Part shown: positions 18,403 to 26,751 of the stretch, piece after piece
Layout: every line of letters starts with the position of its first letter
Position numbering within the stretch: position 1 is the stretch's first letter
Assembly: GCA_020632665.1 (NCBI GenBank)
Contig: JACKFC010000009.1
Coordinates: 62,001 to 126,000 of the forward strand
Direction: 5' to 3'
DNA length: 64,000 nt
DNA from: Deltaproteobacteria bacterium
Lineage (GTDB): Bacteria; Myxococcota_A; UBA9042
Translations under genes and position numbers: made by a program
The notes under the pieces: generated by a model
What the model was told of the DNA's origin: nothing
What the model saw: only the letters and a program-made list of their open reading frames with translations
Database searches by the model: none

Positions 18403-18525
18403 ATGGGCAAGGGAAGCAAGTCGACGAAGATGCGCCAGCGCGAGAGCCGCAACAAGCTCAAGGAGCGCAAGGCCCGCCAGATCGAGACGGCCAAGGCCGA
18501 CGCGCGCGAGCGCAAGGGCTCGTAG
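18403..18525 (+). CDS. 40-residue highly basic small protein
   Basis: A short frame starting MGKGSKSTKMRQRESRN and ending RERKGS: 40 residues, about 40% Lys/Arg, no hydrophobic segment, probably one amphipathic or extended helix. AGGAG lies 6 bases before the ATG, an ideal ribosome-binding site, and the frame fills the gap between two larger genes. The composition recalls small ribosome-associated or RNA-binding peptides, but I do not recognise a family. The strong start signal and codon usage like its neighbours argue that it is translated. Confidence 0.6.
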   Translation: MGKGSKSTKMRQRESRNKLKERKARQIETAKADARERKGS

Positions 18526-18567
18526 AGAGGCAGCGGCACCCGTTCGCGGAAAGGCCGCACCCTCGAC

Positions 18568-19458
18568 ATGGTTCGACTCCGCCGAGAGATCGAAGGGATT
18601 CGCGTCGACCGCGCGTTCCCTCCCCCGCCGTGGGCAGATGACGAGCGCGCCAGCGCCGCGTTGACGCCCTGGTTCGACGCCGAGATCTGCGCGACGGACG
18701 CGCGCCGCGTCTTGCTCGCCGGCGCGCCACGGCTCGATCTTGCGGTCGCGCTCGCCGAAGCCGACCGTTTCGTCACCCTCTGCGACCTTCCGTCCGCTTC
18801 GGTCGCCGGGCTGCACGCCCGGCTGGCACCGGCGGTCGCGGGGCGCATCCAGCTCGTCGACAAACCGTACGGTCAGGCTTCGTTTGCGCCCTCGTCGTAC
18901 GACATCGCGGTCTATTCCGACATCCTGGGCAGCTACGAAGAGCCCGAGTGGGTCGCGCACAAGCTCGCCCGCGAGTTGAAGGTCGACGCCCTGCTCTTCG
19001 CGCGGCTGTGGGTCCACGGCCCGCTGCCCGAGCTCGAGGCCGAGATCGCTGCGACCGAGGAGCAACGGCCCGCCGGCTTCGGCGAGCGATTGGGCCGCAG
19101 CCTGGCGCGTCACCCGCGCCTGCCGAAGGTGTTGCTCGAACCGCTCGGCGCCGACGCGGTCGACCGCGGCGCGTGGCAGATCGGCATGCAGCCGCGGCAT
19201 TCGGCGAGCGAAGAGCTGCTTGCGATCGACAGCCGCCTGCGGATCGAGAGCGTCACCGTCGGCGACGACGCCAGGGCCGCCTACGCCGCCCTCGCCGCGC
19301 ACGGCCGTGGCCCGATCCGTCGCGCCGCCCTCGCCGCGCTGGCCGCCACATCGGCGGCGGAGGCTACGTTGCCATCGGAAGGGGAAGCGCGCATCGTCAC
19401 GCTGCGAGCCCGGCGGGCCCTGGGCGACCGTCGCCTGATGGCCGGTCGCTTGCGCTAG
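18568..19458 (+). CDS. Unknown protein with methyltransferase-like fold
   Basis: 296 residues. About 45-160 alternate strands and helices as in a Rossmann-type SAM methyltransferase (RRVLLAGAPRLDLAVALAEA, RFVTLCDLPSASV, YDIAVYSDILGSYEEPEWV), the last resembling the motif where a methyltransferase checks its 'leader' acidic loop. The glycine-rich SAM loop is poor (AGAPRLD rather than GxGxG), so catalytic activity is doubtful. The C-terminal ~70 residues are Ala-rich helix. It lies between the 40-residue basic protein and tatB, 15 bases before the latter, and may be cotranscribed with the Tat genes. No specific function can be assigned. Confidence 0.55.
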   Translation: MVRLRREIEGIRVDRAFPPPPWADDERASAALTPWFDAEICATDARRVLLAGAPRLDLAVALAEADRFVTLCDLPSASVAGLHARLAPAVAGRIQLVDKPYGQASFAPSSYDIAVYSDILGSYEEPEWVAHKLARELKVDALLFARLWVHGPLPELEAEIAATEEQRPAGFGERLGRSLARHPRLPKVLLEPLGADAVDRGAWQIGMQPRHSASEELLAIDSRLRIESVTVGDDARAAYAALAAHGRGPIRRAALAALAATSAAEATLPSEGEARIVTLRARRALGDRRLMAGRLR

Positions 19459-19473
19459 CCGGCGGAGGCAGCA

Positions 19474-20214
19474 GTGTTCGGCATCGGTGGCCCAGAATTG
19501 GTGGTCATTCTGGTCGTGGCGCTGATCTTCGTCGGGCCCGACAAGCTCCCGCAGGTCGCGCGAACGCTCGCCACCGGGCTTCGCGATCTCCGCCGCGCCG
19601 CCAACGTCGCACAGGCCGAGCTGAAAGAGACGGTCGACGACTTCATGCGTGAGGTCGATGCCGATCCGCCGCCGGCAGCGACTGCCGACGCCGACGCCTT
19701 GCGCGCCGAGGCCCGGAGGAAGGCTGCCGAGGCCGTAGCTGCCGCCCGCGCCAGCGCGGCCGAGGCTGCGTCGCTCGCGGACGGCGCGGAAAAGGGCGAG
19801 GCAGCCGAGCCGACGACACCGAACGCAGCGCCAGATCCGAGCCCGGCAGACGAGGCCGCGACCGAAATCCCGCGCGCCGACGCGACGGCCGCCAACGCGC
19901 CGCCAGCACCAATCGAAGCCGACACCGCCGCGCCCACGCCGGAGAGCCGGGCCCGTCGTCGCCGCGACCTCAACGATCTGCTCGCAGAAGAGGCCAAGCG
20001 ACTCGAGACCGAGCGTCCTGGCAGCGCCGAAGCCGACGCCGCCTTCCTCGCCGCCGCGCCGGGCACCCGTCCGCGTGGTACGCCGTCGCGCAAGGGCAGC
20101 GCCGCAGAGCAGGCCCGACGCGCCGACGCGAGCGAAGCCGAGCCGGAGGTCGCGACCGTTGCCGGGGCGGCCACAGATGCGGCCACCGCACCGACCGAGG
20201 AGCCGGCGACTTGA
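19474..20214 (+). CDS. tatB: Sec-independent translocase subunit TatB (TatA/B family)
   Basis: 246 residues. The start MFGIGGPELVVILVVALIFVG is a typical TatA/B transmembrane helix, followed by the hinge PDKLPQVAR and an amphipathic helix (about 25-60). The length and the Glu/Pro pattern fit TatB better than TatA. The rest is a long Ala/Glu/Pro-rich cytoplasmic tail, longer than usual. TatB with TatC forms the receptor for twin-arginine signal peptides. Start is GTG, preceded by GGCGGAGG. The stop overlaps the tatC start (TTGA), so the two are translationally coupled. No tatA is in the window. Confidence 0.88.
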   Translation: MFGIGGPELVVILVVALIFVGPDKLPQVARTLATGLRDLRRAANVAQAELKETVDDFMREVDADPPPAATADADALRAEARRKAAEAVAAARASAAEAASLADGAEKGEAAEPTTPNAAPDPSPADEAATEIPRADATAANAPPAPIEADTAAPTPESRARRRRDLNDLLAEEAKRLETERPGSAEADAAFLAAAPGTRPRGTPSRKGSAAEQARRADASEAEPEVATVAGAATDAATAPTEEPAT

Positions 20215-22370
20215 GTGAAGCCCTCCCGCCCCCCGCGCCAGACGAGGACGTCGAGTTGGAACGCGGCGCGATGCCGTTCCGGGCCCACCTGGTCGAGCTG
20301 CGCGGGCGGATCTTGCGCGCCGCCCTCGGCATCGTGGTGGGCTTTTTCGTCGCCTGGGCCTACCACGTCGAGATCTTCGACCTGCTCTCGGCGCCGATCC
20401 GCGCCGCGATGGCCGACAATGGCCTCTTCGCGATCAAGGCGCTGCAGATCACCGAGAGCATCTCGGTCTACATGCGCATCGCCCTGATCGGCGGCGTTTT
20501 CCTCTCCAGCCCGTGGATCTTCTGGCAGGTCTGGGCCTTCGTCGCGCCGGGCCTGCTGCGCAGCGAGAAGCGCCTCGCGGTGCCGGTGATCGGCGCCTCG
20601 GTGCTCTTCTTCGTCGCGGGAGCGGCCTTCTGCTACGCGGTCGTTCTGCCGTTCATGACCGATTTCTTGATCAAGATGACCATCGAGGCCGAGGGCATGA
20701 CCCTCGAGCCGACTTTGGCCAGCACGACGAGCTACGCGACCTGGCTGCTGCTGGCCTTCGGCGTCGTCTTCGAGCTGCCGGTCTTCATGTATTTCCTGGC
20801 GTTGTTGGAGATGGTGACGGCCAAGGGGCTGCTCGCCTTCTACCGCTATTGGATCGTGATCGCTGCGGTGATCGGCGCGATCTTGACGCCCACCCCGGAC
20901 CCCATCAACCAGATGCTGATGAGCGGGCCGCTGGTCGTGCTCTACGGCATCGGCATCGGCATCGCCTGGGCGGTCGAGGCCGATCGCCGCGGCGGCGGCC
21001 GAATTCCCGTGCGCGGCGCAGTGATCTTGGTCGTGCTGCTGCTCGGCGCGGGCGCGGTCGGCGCTCGCGAGCAGCTCGGCCGGCGCAACCGCGATCCGGT
21101 CGCCGACGTACCGCGCGACGCCTTGCAGTTGGTCGGCATGCACGCCCCGGCGATGGCGAAGCTGCTGCAGCAAGCCGGCGACGACGACGCCAAGCGCGCG
21201 CTGGGCCCGCTCGCCATGCTCGAGATGCTCGGGGTCGAGGTGCAGGGGCCGCAGTTCTGGTTGGTCCGGATGGCCAAGGGTGCGGCGCTCATCGTGCCCT
21301 GCGCCGACGCCGACGCCGTGCCGACGCGGCTCTCGCGCGAGCGGCAGTCGAGCCTGCTCAAGCAATCGGGTGGCCCGTCGGTGCAGCTGCGCTTGCCGGG
21401 GGAAGAGGGGCTGTGGCGCGTCACGGCACCGCAACCGGACGTGCTGTGGATCGGCCACGAAGATGCGTTGGTCGAGCTCGCCGCGACGCGCTCGGGTGAC
21501 CGTGCTGCCTTGGCCGACGACGTCCGCTTCGCCGAGCAGGTCGAGGAGCTCCGCGCCGCGGGCCCGCTCTGGTCGATCGCGCTCTCCTCGGTCGGCGTGG
21601 CGGGGCTGCTCCCGGGCGGCGCGCTGGCCGACCGCATCGAGCGCGCCAGCGCCGTCCTCGACCGCGACGGCCACACCCTGCTGCTGCGCTTGGTCGCGCG
21701 GAGTGAGGCGGACGCCCGCAGCGTCCGCGATCGCCTCGCGGTCTGGGCCTCCGAAGTGCGTGCCTCGGCCGAGCCGACGCCGAAGACGCCCAGCGACGAT
21801 CGGATCGAGCTGCTGACCCGGCGGCTGGCCGCGATCGCGGGTCTGGTCGGGCGGGTCGGCGAGACGGCCGCGCGGGCGCTGCCGGATGGCTCGTCGGAGC
21901 AGATCACCTTGCTCGCCGCCAGCCACGACGCCGCCCGTCTCGGCAGGGAGCTCCGTTCGGTGCAGCCGCCCGAGGCGCCGGTGGCGCGCAAGGACGCCCT
22001 GGCAGCATTGGTCAGCCCGCCGGCCGTCTTCGAGACCTCGCTGCGCACGGCGACGCTGAGCTGGAAGATCGAGGCGCCGACCACGACGCTGCTCGAGGGC
22101 ATCTTCGCGCCGACCCGCGTCGGCCTCGACCCAGAAGGGCTGAAGAAGAAGCCTGAGGCCGGCGACGCCGACGAGGCGGCAGCGGGAGCAGCCGCAGGCA
22201 GCCCAGGTGCGGCGAAGCCCGGCGACGCCAAGCCAGCCGACGAGCGACCGGCCGACGAAGGCCCCGGGCCCGATCCGCGTCGGATGCAAATCCCGATTCC
22301 GCCGCCGAAGCCGCAGACCGCCGAGCCGGCGCGCGCGCCCGCCCCCGCCGAACCGACCCTCGCTCGCTGA
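20211..22370 (+). CDS. tatC: TatC twin-arginine translocase fused to a large extra C-terminal domain
   Basis: 719 residues, against about 250 for normal TatC. Residues 1-262 are a full TatC: FRAHLVELRGR near the start, six transmembrane segments, the FELPV glutamate region (188-192) and TPTPDPINQ (226-234). A seventh hydrophobic segment (about 269-285) follows, then ~430 residues with no family I recognise. These contain mixed alpha/beta sequence (VGMHAPAMAKLLQQAG, FWLVRMAKGAALIVPC, DVLWIGHEDALVELAA) and a Pro/Ala-rich end (about 640-719). Start is TTG at the TTGA overlap with tatB. If TatC keeps its N-in topology, segment seven would put the extra domain in the periplasm; this is inference. 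A missed stop or frameshift is unlikely because the frame is continuous with uniform codon use. Confidence 0.85.
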   Translation: MSEALPPPAPDEDVELERGAMPFRAHLVELRGRILRAALGIVVGFFVAWAYHVEIFDLLSAPIRAAMADNGLFAIKALQITESISVYMRIALIGGVFLSSPWIFWQVWAFVAPGLLRSEKRLAVPVIGASVLFFVAGAAFCYAVVLPFMTDFLIKMTIEAEGMTLEPTLASTTSYATWLLLAFGVVFELPVFMYFLALLEMVTAKGLLAFYRYWIVIAAVIGAILTPTPDPINQMLMSGPLVVLYGIGIGIAWAVEADRRGGGRIPVRGAVILVVLLLGAGAVGAREQLGRRNRDPVADVPRDALQLVGMHAPAMAKLLQQAGDDDAKRALGPLAMLEMLGVEVQGPQFWLVRMAKGAALIVPCADADAVPTRLSRERQSSLLKQSGGPSVQLRLPGEEGLWRVTAPQPDVLWIGHEDALVELAATRSGDRAALADDVRFAEQVEELRAAGPLWSIALSSVGVAGLLPGGALADRIERASAVLDRDGHTLLLRLVARSEADARSVRDRLAVWASEVRASAEPTPKTPSDDRIELLTRRLAAIAGLVGRVGETAARALPDGSSEQITLLAASHDAARLGRELRSVQPPEAPVARKDALAALVSPPAVFETSLRTATLSWKIEAPTTTLLEGIFAPTRVGLDPEGLKKKPEAGDADEAAAGAAAGSPGAAKPGDAKPADERPADEGPGPDPRRMQIPIPPPKPQTAEPARAPAPAEPTLAR

Positions 22371-22376
22371 TCCGCT

Positions 22377-22419
22377 GCAAAAGCCGAACGGCCGGGCCCT
22401 CTGCTGAGGACCCGGCCGT
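22377..22419 (-). terminator. Intrinsic terminator of rho
   Basis: A 14-base stem pairs 22388-22401 with 22406-22419, with one mismatch and a TGCT loop. Read on the minus strand it is followed after a few bases by CTTTTG, a short U-tract. It lies between the convergent stops of tatC and rho. Confidence 0.6.
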
Positions 22420-22443
22420 CCGAGTTCCGAGGATTCCGCGCGA

Positions 22444-23691
22444 TCAGTGGTTCATATCGTCGAGGAAGTCGCCGTTGGTGCGGTATTTGCGGACCTTGTC
22501 GAGGAGGAACTCCATCGAGTCGACCACATTCAGCGGGTGCAGCAGCTGGCGGAGCAGGTAGACGCGGTTCAGCGTCCGCTCGTCCATCAGCAGGTCTTCC
22601 TTGCGGGTGCCGGATTTGTTGATGTCCAAGCAGGGGAAGATGCGCTTCTCCATCAGCTTGCGGTCGAGGTGGATCTCGCAGTTACCGGTGCCCTTGAACT
22701 CTTCGAAGATGACCTCGTCCATGCGCGAGCCGGTGTCGACCAGCGCGGTGCCGATGATCGTGAGGCTGCCGCCCTCTTCGATGTTGCGGGCCGCGCCGAA
22801 GAAGCGCTTCGGCTTGTGCAGCGCGTTGGAGTCGACACCACCCGAGAGGATCTTGCCGCTCGGCGGGACCACGGTGTTGTAGGCGCGGGCGAGGCGGGTG
22901 ATCGAGTCGAGCAGGATGACGACGTCGCGGCCGTGCTCGACCAGGCGCTTGGCCTTCTCGATGACCATCTCGGCGACCTGCACGTGGCGGCTGGCCGGCT
23001 CGTCGAAGGTCGAGGAGATGACCTCACCCTGGACGGTGCGCTGCATATCGGTCACTTCCTCGGGGCGCTCGTCGATGAGCAGCACGATGAGGTAGACCTC
23101 CTTGTGGTTGGTCGCGATCGCGTGGGCGATCTCCTGCAGCAGCACGGTCTTGCCGGTACGCGGCGGGGCGACGATCAGCGTACGCTGACCCTTACCCTGC
23201 GGGCAGAGCAGGTCGATGATCCGCGTGGTGAACGAGCGACTCTCGTACTCCAGGCAGAGGCGCTCCTGCGGATAGAGCGGCGTCAGGTTGTCGAAGAGGA
23301 TCTTGTTCTTCGCGCGGTCCGGCTCCTCGAAGTTGATCGCATCGACCTTGAGCAGCGCGAAGTAGCGCTCACCCTCCTTCGGGGGGCGGATCTCGCCGGC
23401 GACGGTATCGCCGTTGCGCAGGCCGAAGCGGCGGATCTGCGAGGGCGAGACGTAGATATCGTCCGAGCCGGGGAAGTAGTTGTAGTCCGGCGAGCGGAGG
23501 AAGCCGTAGCCGTCGGGCAGCACCTGCAGGACGCCCTCGGCGAAGATCGCGCCTTCGCGCTCACTCTGCGCCTGCAGAAGGGCGAAGATCAGGTCCTGCC
23601 GGTGCATCGAGGCCGGCTCTTCGACGCCGAGTTCCCGGCCGAGTTCGACCAGGTCGGCCATCCGCATATGCTTCAGATCATTGAGATTCAT
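22444..23691 (-). CDS. rho: Transcription termination factor Rho
   Basis: 415 residues, the usual length for Rho. Order: Rho N-terminal helical domain (LNDLKHMRMADLVELGRELG), cold-shock RNA-binding domain (about 45-115, DGYGFLRSPDYNYFPGSDDIY), then the RecA-like ATPase with Walker A (PPRTGKT) and Walker B (VVILLDSITRLARAYN), and the Q/R-loop end typical of Rho. It is a hexameric RNA helicase that releases transcripts. ATG 23691 has AGGTG at good spacing; GTG 23700, three codons upstream, has none. It has its own promoter and a ~120-base leader. Confidence 0.97.
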   Translation of the reverse strand: MNLNDLKHMRMADLVELGRELGVEEPASMHRQDLIFALLQAQSEREGAIFAEGVLQVLPDGYGFLRSPDYNYFPGSDDIYVSPSQIRRFGLRNGDTVAGEIRPPKEGERYFALLKVDAINFEEPDRAKNKILFDNLTPLYPQERLCLEYESRSFTTRIIDLLCPQGKGQRTLIVAPPRTGKTVLLQEIAHAIATNHKEVYLIVLLIDERPEEVTDMQRTVQGEVISSTFDEPASRHVQVAEMVIEKAKRLVEHGRDVVILLDSITRLARAYNTVVPPSGKILSGGVDSNALHKPKRFFGAARNIEEGGSLTIIGTALVDTGSRMDEVIFEEFKGTGNCEIHLDRKLMEKRIFPCLDINKSGTRKEDLLMDERTLNRVYLLRQLLHPLNVVDSMEFLLDKVRKYRTNGDFLDDMNH

Positions 23692-23817
23692 GGAATTCAC
23701 CTATGCGCCGCGAGAGAGCGTTCCGGATTGGATCTGGCTTGTTGGCGGCGGGGAGTGCCCGGGGAGGGCGAAAGGGCGACCGTGCGAATGACGGCCGGGG
23801 TGGGAAAGGACGGTCGG

Positions 23818-23846
23818 AACATAGGGACCGAAGCGTCGGCTGTCAA
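23818..23846 (-). promoter_or_regulatory. Promoter of rho
   Basis: On the minus strand, a perfect TTGACA (23846 to 23841), a 17-base spacer and TATGTT (23823 to 23818). The predicted start near 23811 leaves a ~120-base untranslated leader. rho leaders are known in some bacteria as sites of autoregulation by Rho itself. Confidence 0.65.
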
Positions 23847-23872
23847 CGCGAAATGACGGGCGCTTCGGCGTC

Positions 23873-25618
23873 TCAGGCGTCGCGATGCAGGGCGCAGGGC
23901 TGCTGACAGATCGGCACCGCGGCACAGTCGAAGCGGAGGTGATCGTCGGGCGCGAGCAGCTCGGCGGCGGCGGCCTCGACCGAACCAGGCGGTAGCAGGC
24001 TGCAGAGCTTGCGCGCGATCTCCATCATCCGCCCGCTGCTGTTGGCGTGATGGCTCTCGATCAGGCGCAGACGGTAGGCCATCAACCGGATCGCGCGGGT
24101 CGGCACGAAGGCGATCTCGGTATGCGACGGCCGGCTCCAGAGGCCGACGCGGACCATCTCGCGGACCAGCCAGAACGACGCCAGCGGCCCGGCGCCGCGC
24201 AGCAGCCCTTGGGTCAGGTTGCCGATCAGCATCTCGGAGGTCGGCGTCTCGGCCAGCACCGTCGGGAGATCCGTGCGCGTCGCCAGCGCCCGACTGCCGA
24301 TCACCGCGTCGAGCAAGATCGTCCGCACCTGCTGGCTCGCAGCATCGGGCATCGCCAAGCCCCAGCGGACCAGCACTTCGGCCAGCGCTTCCGGCCGTTC
24401 GAGCAGGATCGCGACCGGCCCGAGGGCGCCGACCCGCTCGACCAAGAGGTTGGCCAGGGCGCCGTCGGGGCGAGCCGCGAAGAGCCGCGCCAACAGCGAG
24501 GCGAGGAAGAGGTGCCGCCCCGGCTCGTTCTGCGCCATCCGCGTCTCGAGGCCGAAGGCGAGCAGCAGCGAACCGCCGCCGAGGCCGCGCTCGCGGCCGA
24601 TCGTGCGGAATTGCGCGATCACCTCCGCCGGCTCGGGCGGCTCCTGCTGGCAGGCCACCTCGAGCCGCGACTCGGACGCCAGCGTCGTCGGGGTGACCAA
24701 CGCACGACCCACCACCGGCACCGCGACCCGCGGCACCGCCGAGGGCATCGGCGTCGTCGCCGCTTCGGTGGTCAGCTGCTCCTCGTAGGCGCGGAAGGTC
24801 GCGTCGTCCACCGGCGGCGCTTCCGGCGGCAAGTCGGGGAATTCCTCGTCCTCGGCGGCGGGCGCGGCGGTGGCCTTCGTCGCGGGAGCAGCGGCGGCGG
24901 GAGCAGCGGCGGCGGGAGCAGCGGCGGCGGCGGGAGCAGCGGCGGCGGCGGGAGCAGCGGCGGCAGCGGGCGCTGCGGCGGCCTTCGGCGCCGGAGCCTG
25001 CGTCGCAGCCGGCGCGTCCTCTTCTTCCTGCCCGTCTTCGGCCTCTTCCGCCTCTTCTTCGAGGAATTCGTCGACGTCGATCTGGCGCAGACGCGGCACG
25101 ATCTCCTTGCCGAGATCGGTGAGGCCCCAGCGGATGCCGATCAACTTGATTCGCCCCGCGGCGACCATCCACTTGATCCAGTTCTGGAAGTCGGTCAGGC
25201 GAATGTGCTCGCCGGGGTAGACGTAGCTGGTCAGCATCCTGTGCAGCTCGTAGGTCGAATGCAGCCGGCCGCCGCCTTCCATGTCGAGCGCCTCGAGGAC
25301 GTACTTCGCCAGCAGCGTGTTCTGATCGAGCATGCGCTGAAAGAGCGAAGCCTTCTGCGCTTCTTCGTCGTCCAGCGCGTCGTGGCCACGGGCCCAGGCG
25401 CCACAGCGGATCTTGTTGGCCTTGTTGGGAACGTCGAGCAGCTCGAGCAAGACCGGCGTCGTCTCCTTGTCGTAGACGTTGGCCTCGCGCAGCCACTCGC
25501 GCAGTTCCTTGAAGCTTGGTGAGGTTCGGCCGACGTGCGCGATGAGCCGATTGGTCCAGCCGAGCAACTCTTGCTCGCGGATATCCGGGAAGATGGCGTA
25601 GTCGACGCGCTGAACCAT
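23873..25618 (-). CDS. Unknown protein, winged-helix-like N-half and helical C-half joined by Ala/Pro linker
   Basis: 581 residues, family not recognised, no signal or membrane segment. Residues about 1-185 are helical and strand segments (FKELREWLREANVYD, LLAKYVLEALDMEGGGRLHS, NWIKWMVAAGRIKLIGIRWGLTDLG); the last looks like a winged-helix wing and strand. An acidic patch (EEEAEEAEDGQEEE) and a pure Ala/Pro linker (about 213-245) follow. The C-terminal ~300 residues are helical, with AIRLMAYRLRLIESHH and a terminal Cys cluster (CAAVPICQQPC). The ATG follows GGAGGA. It lies upstream of rho, but rho has its own promoter. A cytosolic DNA- or protein-binding adaptor is one possibility; nothing in the sequence settles it. 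Confidence 0.6.
   Translation of the reverse strand: MVQRVDYAIFPDIREQELLGWTNRLIAHVGRTSPSFKELREWLREANVYDKETTPVLLELLDVPNKANKIRCGAWARGHDALDDEEAQKASLFQRMLDQNTLLAKYVLEALDMEGGGRLHSTYELHRMLTSYVYPGEHIRLTDFQNWIKWMVAAGRIKLIGIRWGLTDLGKEIVPRLRQIDVDEFLEEEAEEAEDGQEEEDAPAATQAPAPKAAAAPAAAAAPAAAAAPAAAAAPAAAAPAAAAPATKATAAPAAEDEEFPDLPPEAPPVDDATFRAYEEQLTTEAATTPMPSAVPRVAVPVVGRALVTPTTLASESRLEVACQQEPPEPAEVIAQFRTIGRERGLGGGSLLLAFGLETRMAQNEPGRHLFLASLLARLFAARPDGALANLLVERVGALGPVAILLERPEALAEVLVRWGLAMPDAASQQVRTILLDAVIGSRALATRTDLPTVLAETPTSEMLIGNLTQGLLRGAGPLASFWLVREMVRVGLWSRPSHTEIAFVPTRAIRLMAYRLRLIESHHANSSGRMMEIARKLCSLLPPGSVEAAAAELLAPDDHLRFDCAAVPICQQPCALHRDA
24882..24979 (-). repeat. Ala/Pro-coding tandem repeat
   Basis: Repeats of GCGGCGGGAGCAGC (and an 18-base form with one extra GCG) read AAAAAP/AAAAP units on the minus strand. 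They form the flexible linker of the unknown protein upstream of rho. Confidence 0.8.
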
Positions 25619-25701
25619 GGCGCTGTCCTCCGTTGCGGGGCGATCACGCCTCCCGTTGTGTGGCGACCCCGAGGTGAGGCAGCCCGGTGGCGTGGCGGTG
25701 G

Positions 25702-25729
25702 AGCGTAGCGCGGCGACGGCCTCCCGCAA
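25702..25729 (-). promoter_or_regulatory. Possible promoter for the unknown protein upstream of rho
   Basis: On the minus strand TTGCGG (25729 to 25724) and TACGCT (25707 to 25702) with a 16-base spacer, about 85 bases before the ATG at 25618. Both boxes are weak. Confidence 0.3.
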
Positions 25730-25741
25730 AGGCACGCATTG

Positions 25742-25770
25742 TTGACCCATAGAGGCGCGCTCCGTAGGAT
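25742..25770 (+). promoter_or_regulatory. Promoter for the PEGA-domain protein operon
   Basis: TTGACC (25742) and TAGGAT (25765) with a 17-base spacer. It would drive the plus-strand run that continues through overlapping genes to 30652 and perhaps to murD. Confidence 0.6.
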
Positions 25771-25815
25771 CGCGGGCTCCACGCGGGGGACCTCTTGCTG
25801 ACCAGCCAACGACCC

Positions 25816-26751
25816 ATGATTCGCGCCTTCTGCGTCCTGCTCGGGGCGCTGGTCGGCTTGCTCCCTGCGATGCAGGCCCACGCGCGCAGCAAGAGCCGGA
25901 AGGAGCGCGTGCTGATCCTCCGGGTCGAGAGCACCCAGGTGCCCGACGCCGAGCGCCGCTCGCTCACCGACGCCCTCGCCGAGTCGGCCAAGCGCTACAA
26001 GCACTACGACATCATCGTCAGCAAGAGCGACCTGGTCGAAGAGATGTTCGAGTTCGAGTGCACCGAGGCCGGCGTCGATTGCCTCGAGAAGCTCGGCAAG
26101 AAGTACAAGGTCGACCGCGTCGTCTACTCCGAAGTCGCCAAGGGCAGCGACGGCAAGCTCGAGTGGTCGATGCGTGTGGTCGGGCTCAAGCCGGTGGCCC
26201 GCGTCGAACAATCGACCCGCCAGCCGCTCGAAGGCCACGACATCCAGAAGGTGACCGAGCGCGGCCTGTTGGTGCTGATCGGCCCGGTCGATCTGCCCGA
26301 ACGCGGCGGCACACCCACCGGAACGCTGATGGTTCGGCTCGCCGGCGGCGGCGTGGCGCTGGTCTACGTCAACGAGAAGTTGCTCGGCCGCACCTCGGTC
26401 GGCGGGCTGACCGCGCCCCTGCCACCGGGGACCTACCGCCTCCGCGTGGTGCGCGCAGGCTACAAGGAATTCTCCACCGTCGTGCGCGTCGCCAGTGAGA
26501 AATCGACCGAGCTCGCGGTGACGCTGGAGCTCGCGCCGGCACCGACCAAGCCGCCGCCGGGCGCGCCGTCCGAAGACGGGGGCGTGACCTCGAAGTGGTA
26601 TTTTTGGGCTGGCATCGGCGCGGTCGTCGTCGGCGGCGCCGTCGCGGCCTACCTGTTGACCCGCGGCGACGACGCACCGTCGGTCGGCAACGCGTCGTTC
26701 AGTTTCGACAGCGACGACGCGCACCTCGACCCGGTCTTTGCTGGGAAATGA
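25816..26751 (+). CDS. PEGA-domain exported protein with C-terminal membrane helix
   Basis: 311 residues. A signal peptide (about 1-25, ending AMQAHA) precedes a mixed alpha/beta domain (about 30-150) that may resemble a periplasmic nucleoside-like or TolB N-terminal fold. A PEGA domain follows (about 170-240, with VYVNEKLLGRTSVGG and PPGTYRLRVVRAGYKEF), a beta-sandwich linked to surface layers. A transmembrane helix (about 262-282) and a short Ser/Asp tail end the protein. This architecture is frequent in myxobacteria. ATG 25816 is used; an in-frame TTG at 25795, seven codons upstream, has a better purine-rich site and cannot be excluded. Its stop overlaps the next start (ATGA). Confidence 0.7.
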   Translation: MIRAFCVLLGALVGLLPAMQAHARSKSRKERVLILRVESTQVPDAERRSLTDALAESAKRYKHYDIIVSKSDLVEEMFEFECTEAGVDCLEKLGKKYKVDRVVYSEVAKGSDGKLEWSMRVVGLKPVARVEQSTRQPLEGHDIQKVTERGLLVLIGPVDLPERGGTPTGTLMVRLAGGGVALVYVNEKLLGRTSVGGLTAPLPPGTYRLRVVRAGYKEFSTVVRVASEKSTELAVTLELAPAPTKPPPGAPSEDGGVTSKWYFWAGIGAVVVGGAVAAYLLTRGDDAPSVGNASFSFDSDDAHLDPVFAGK

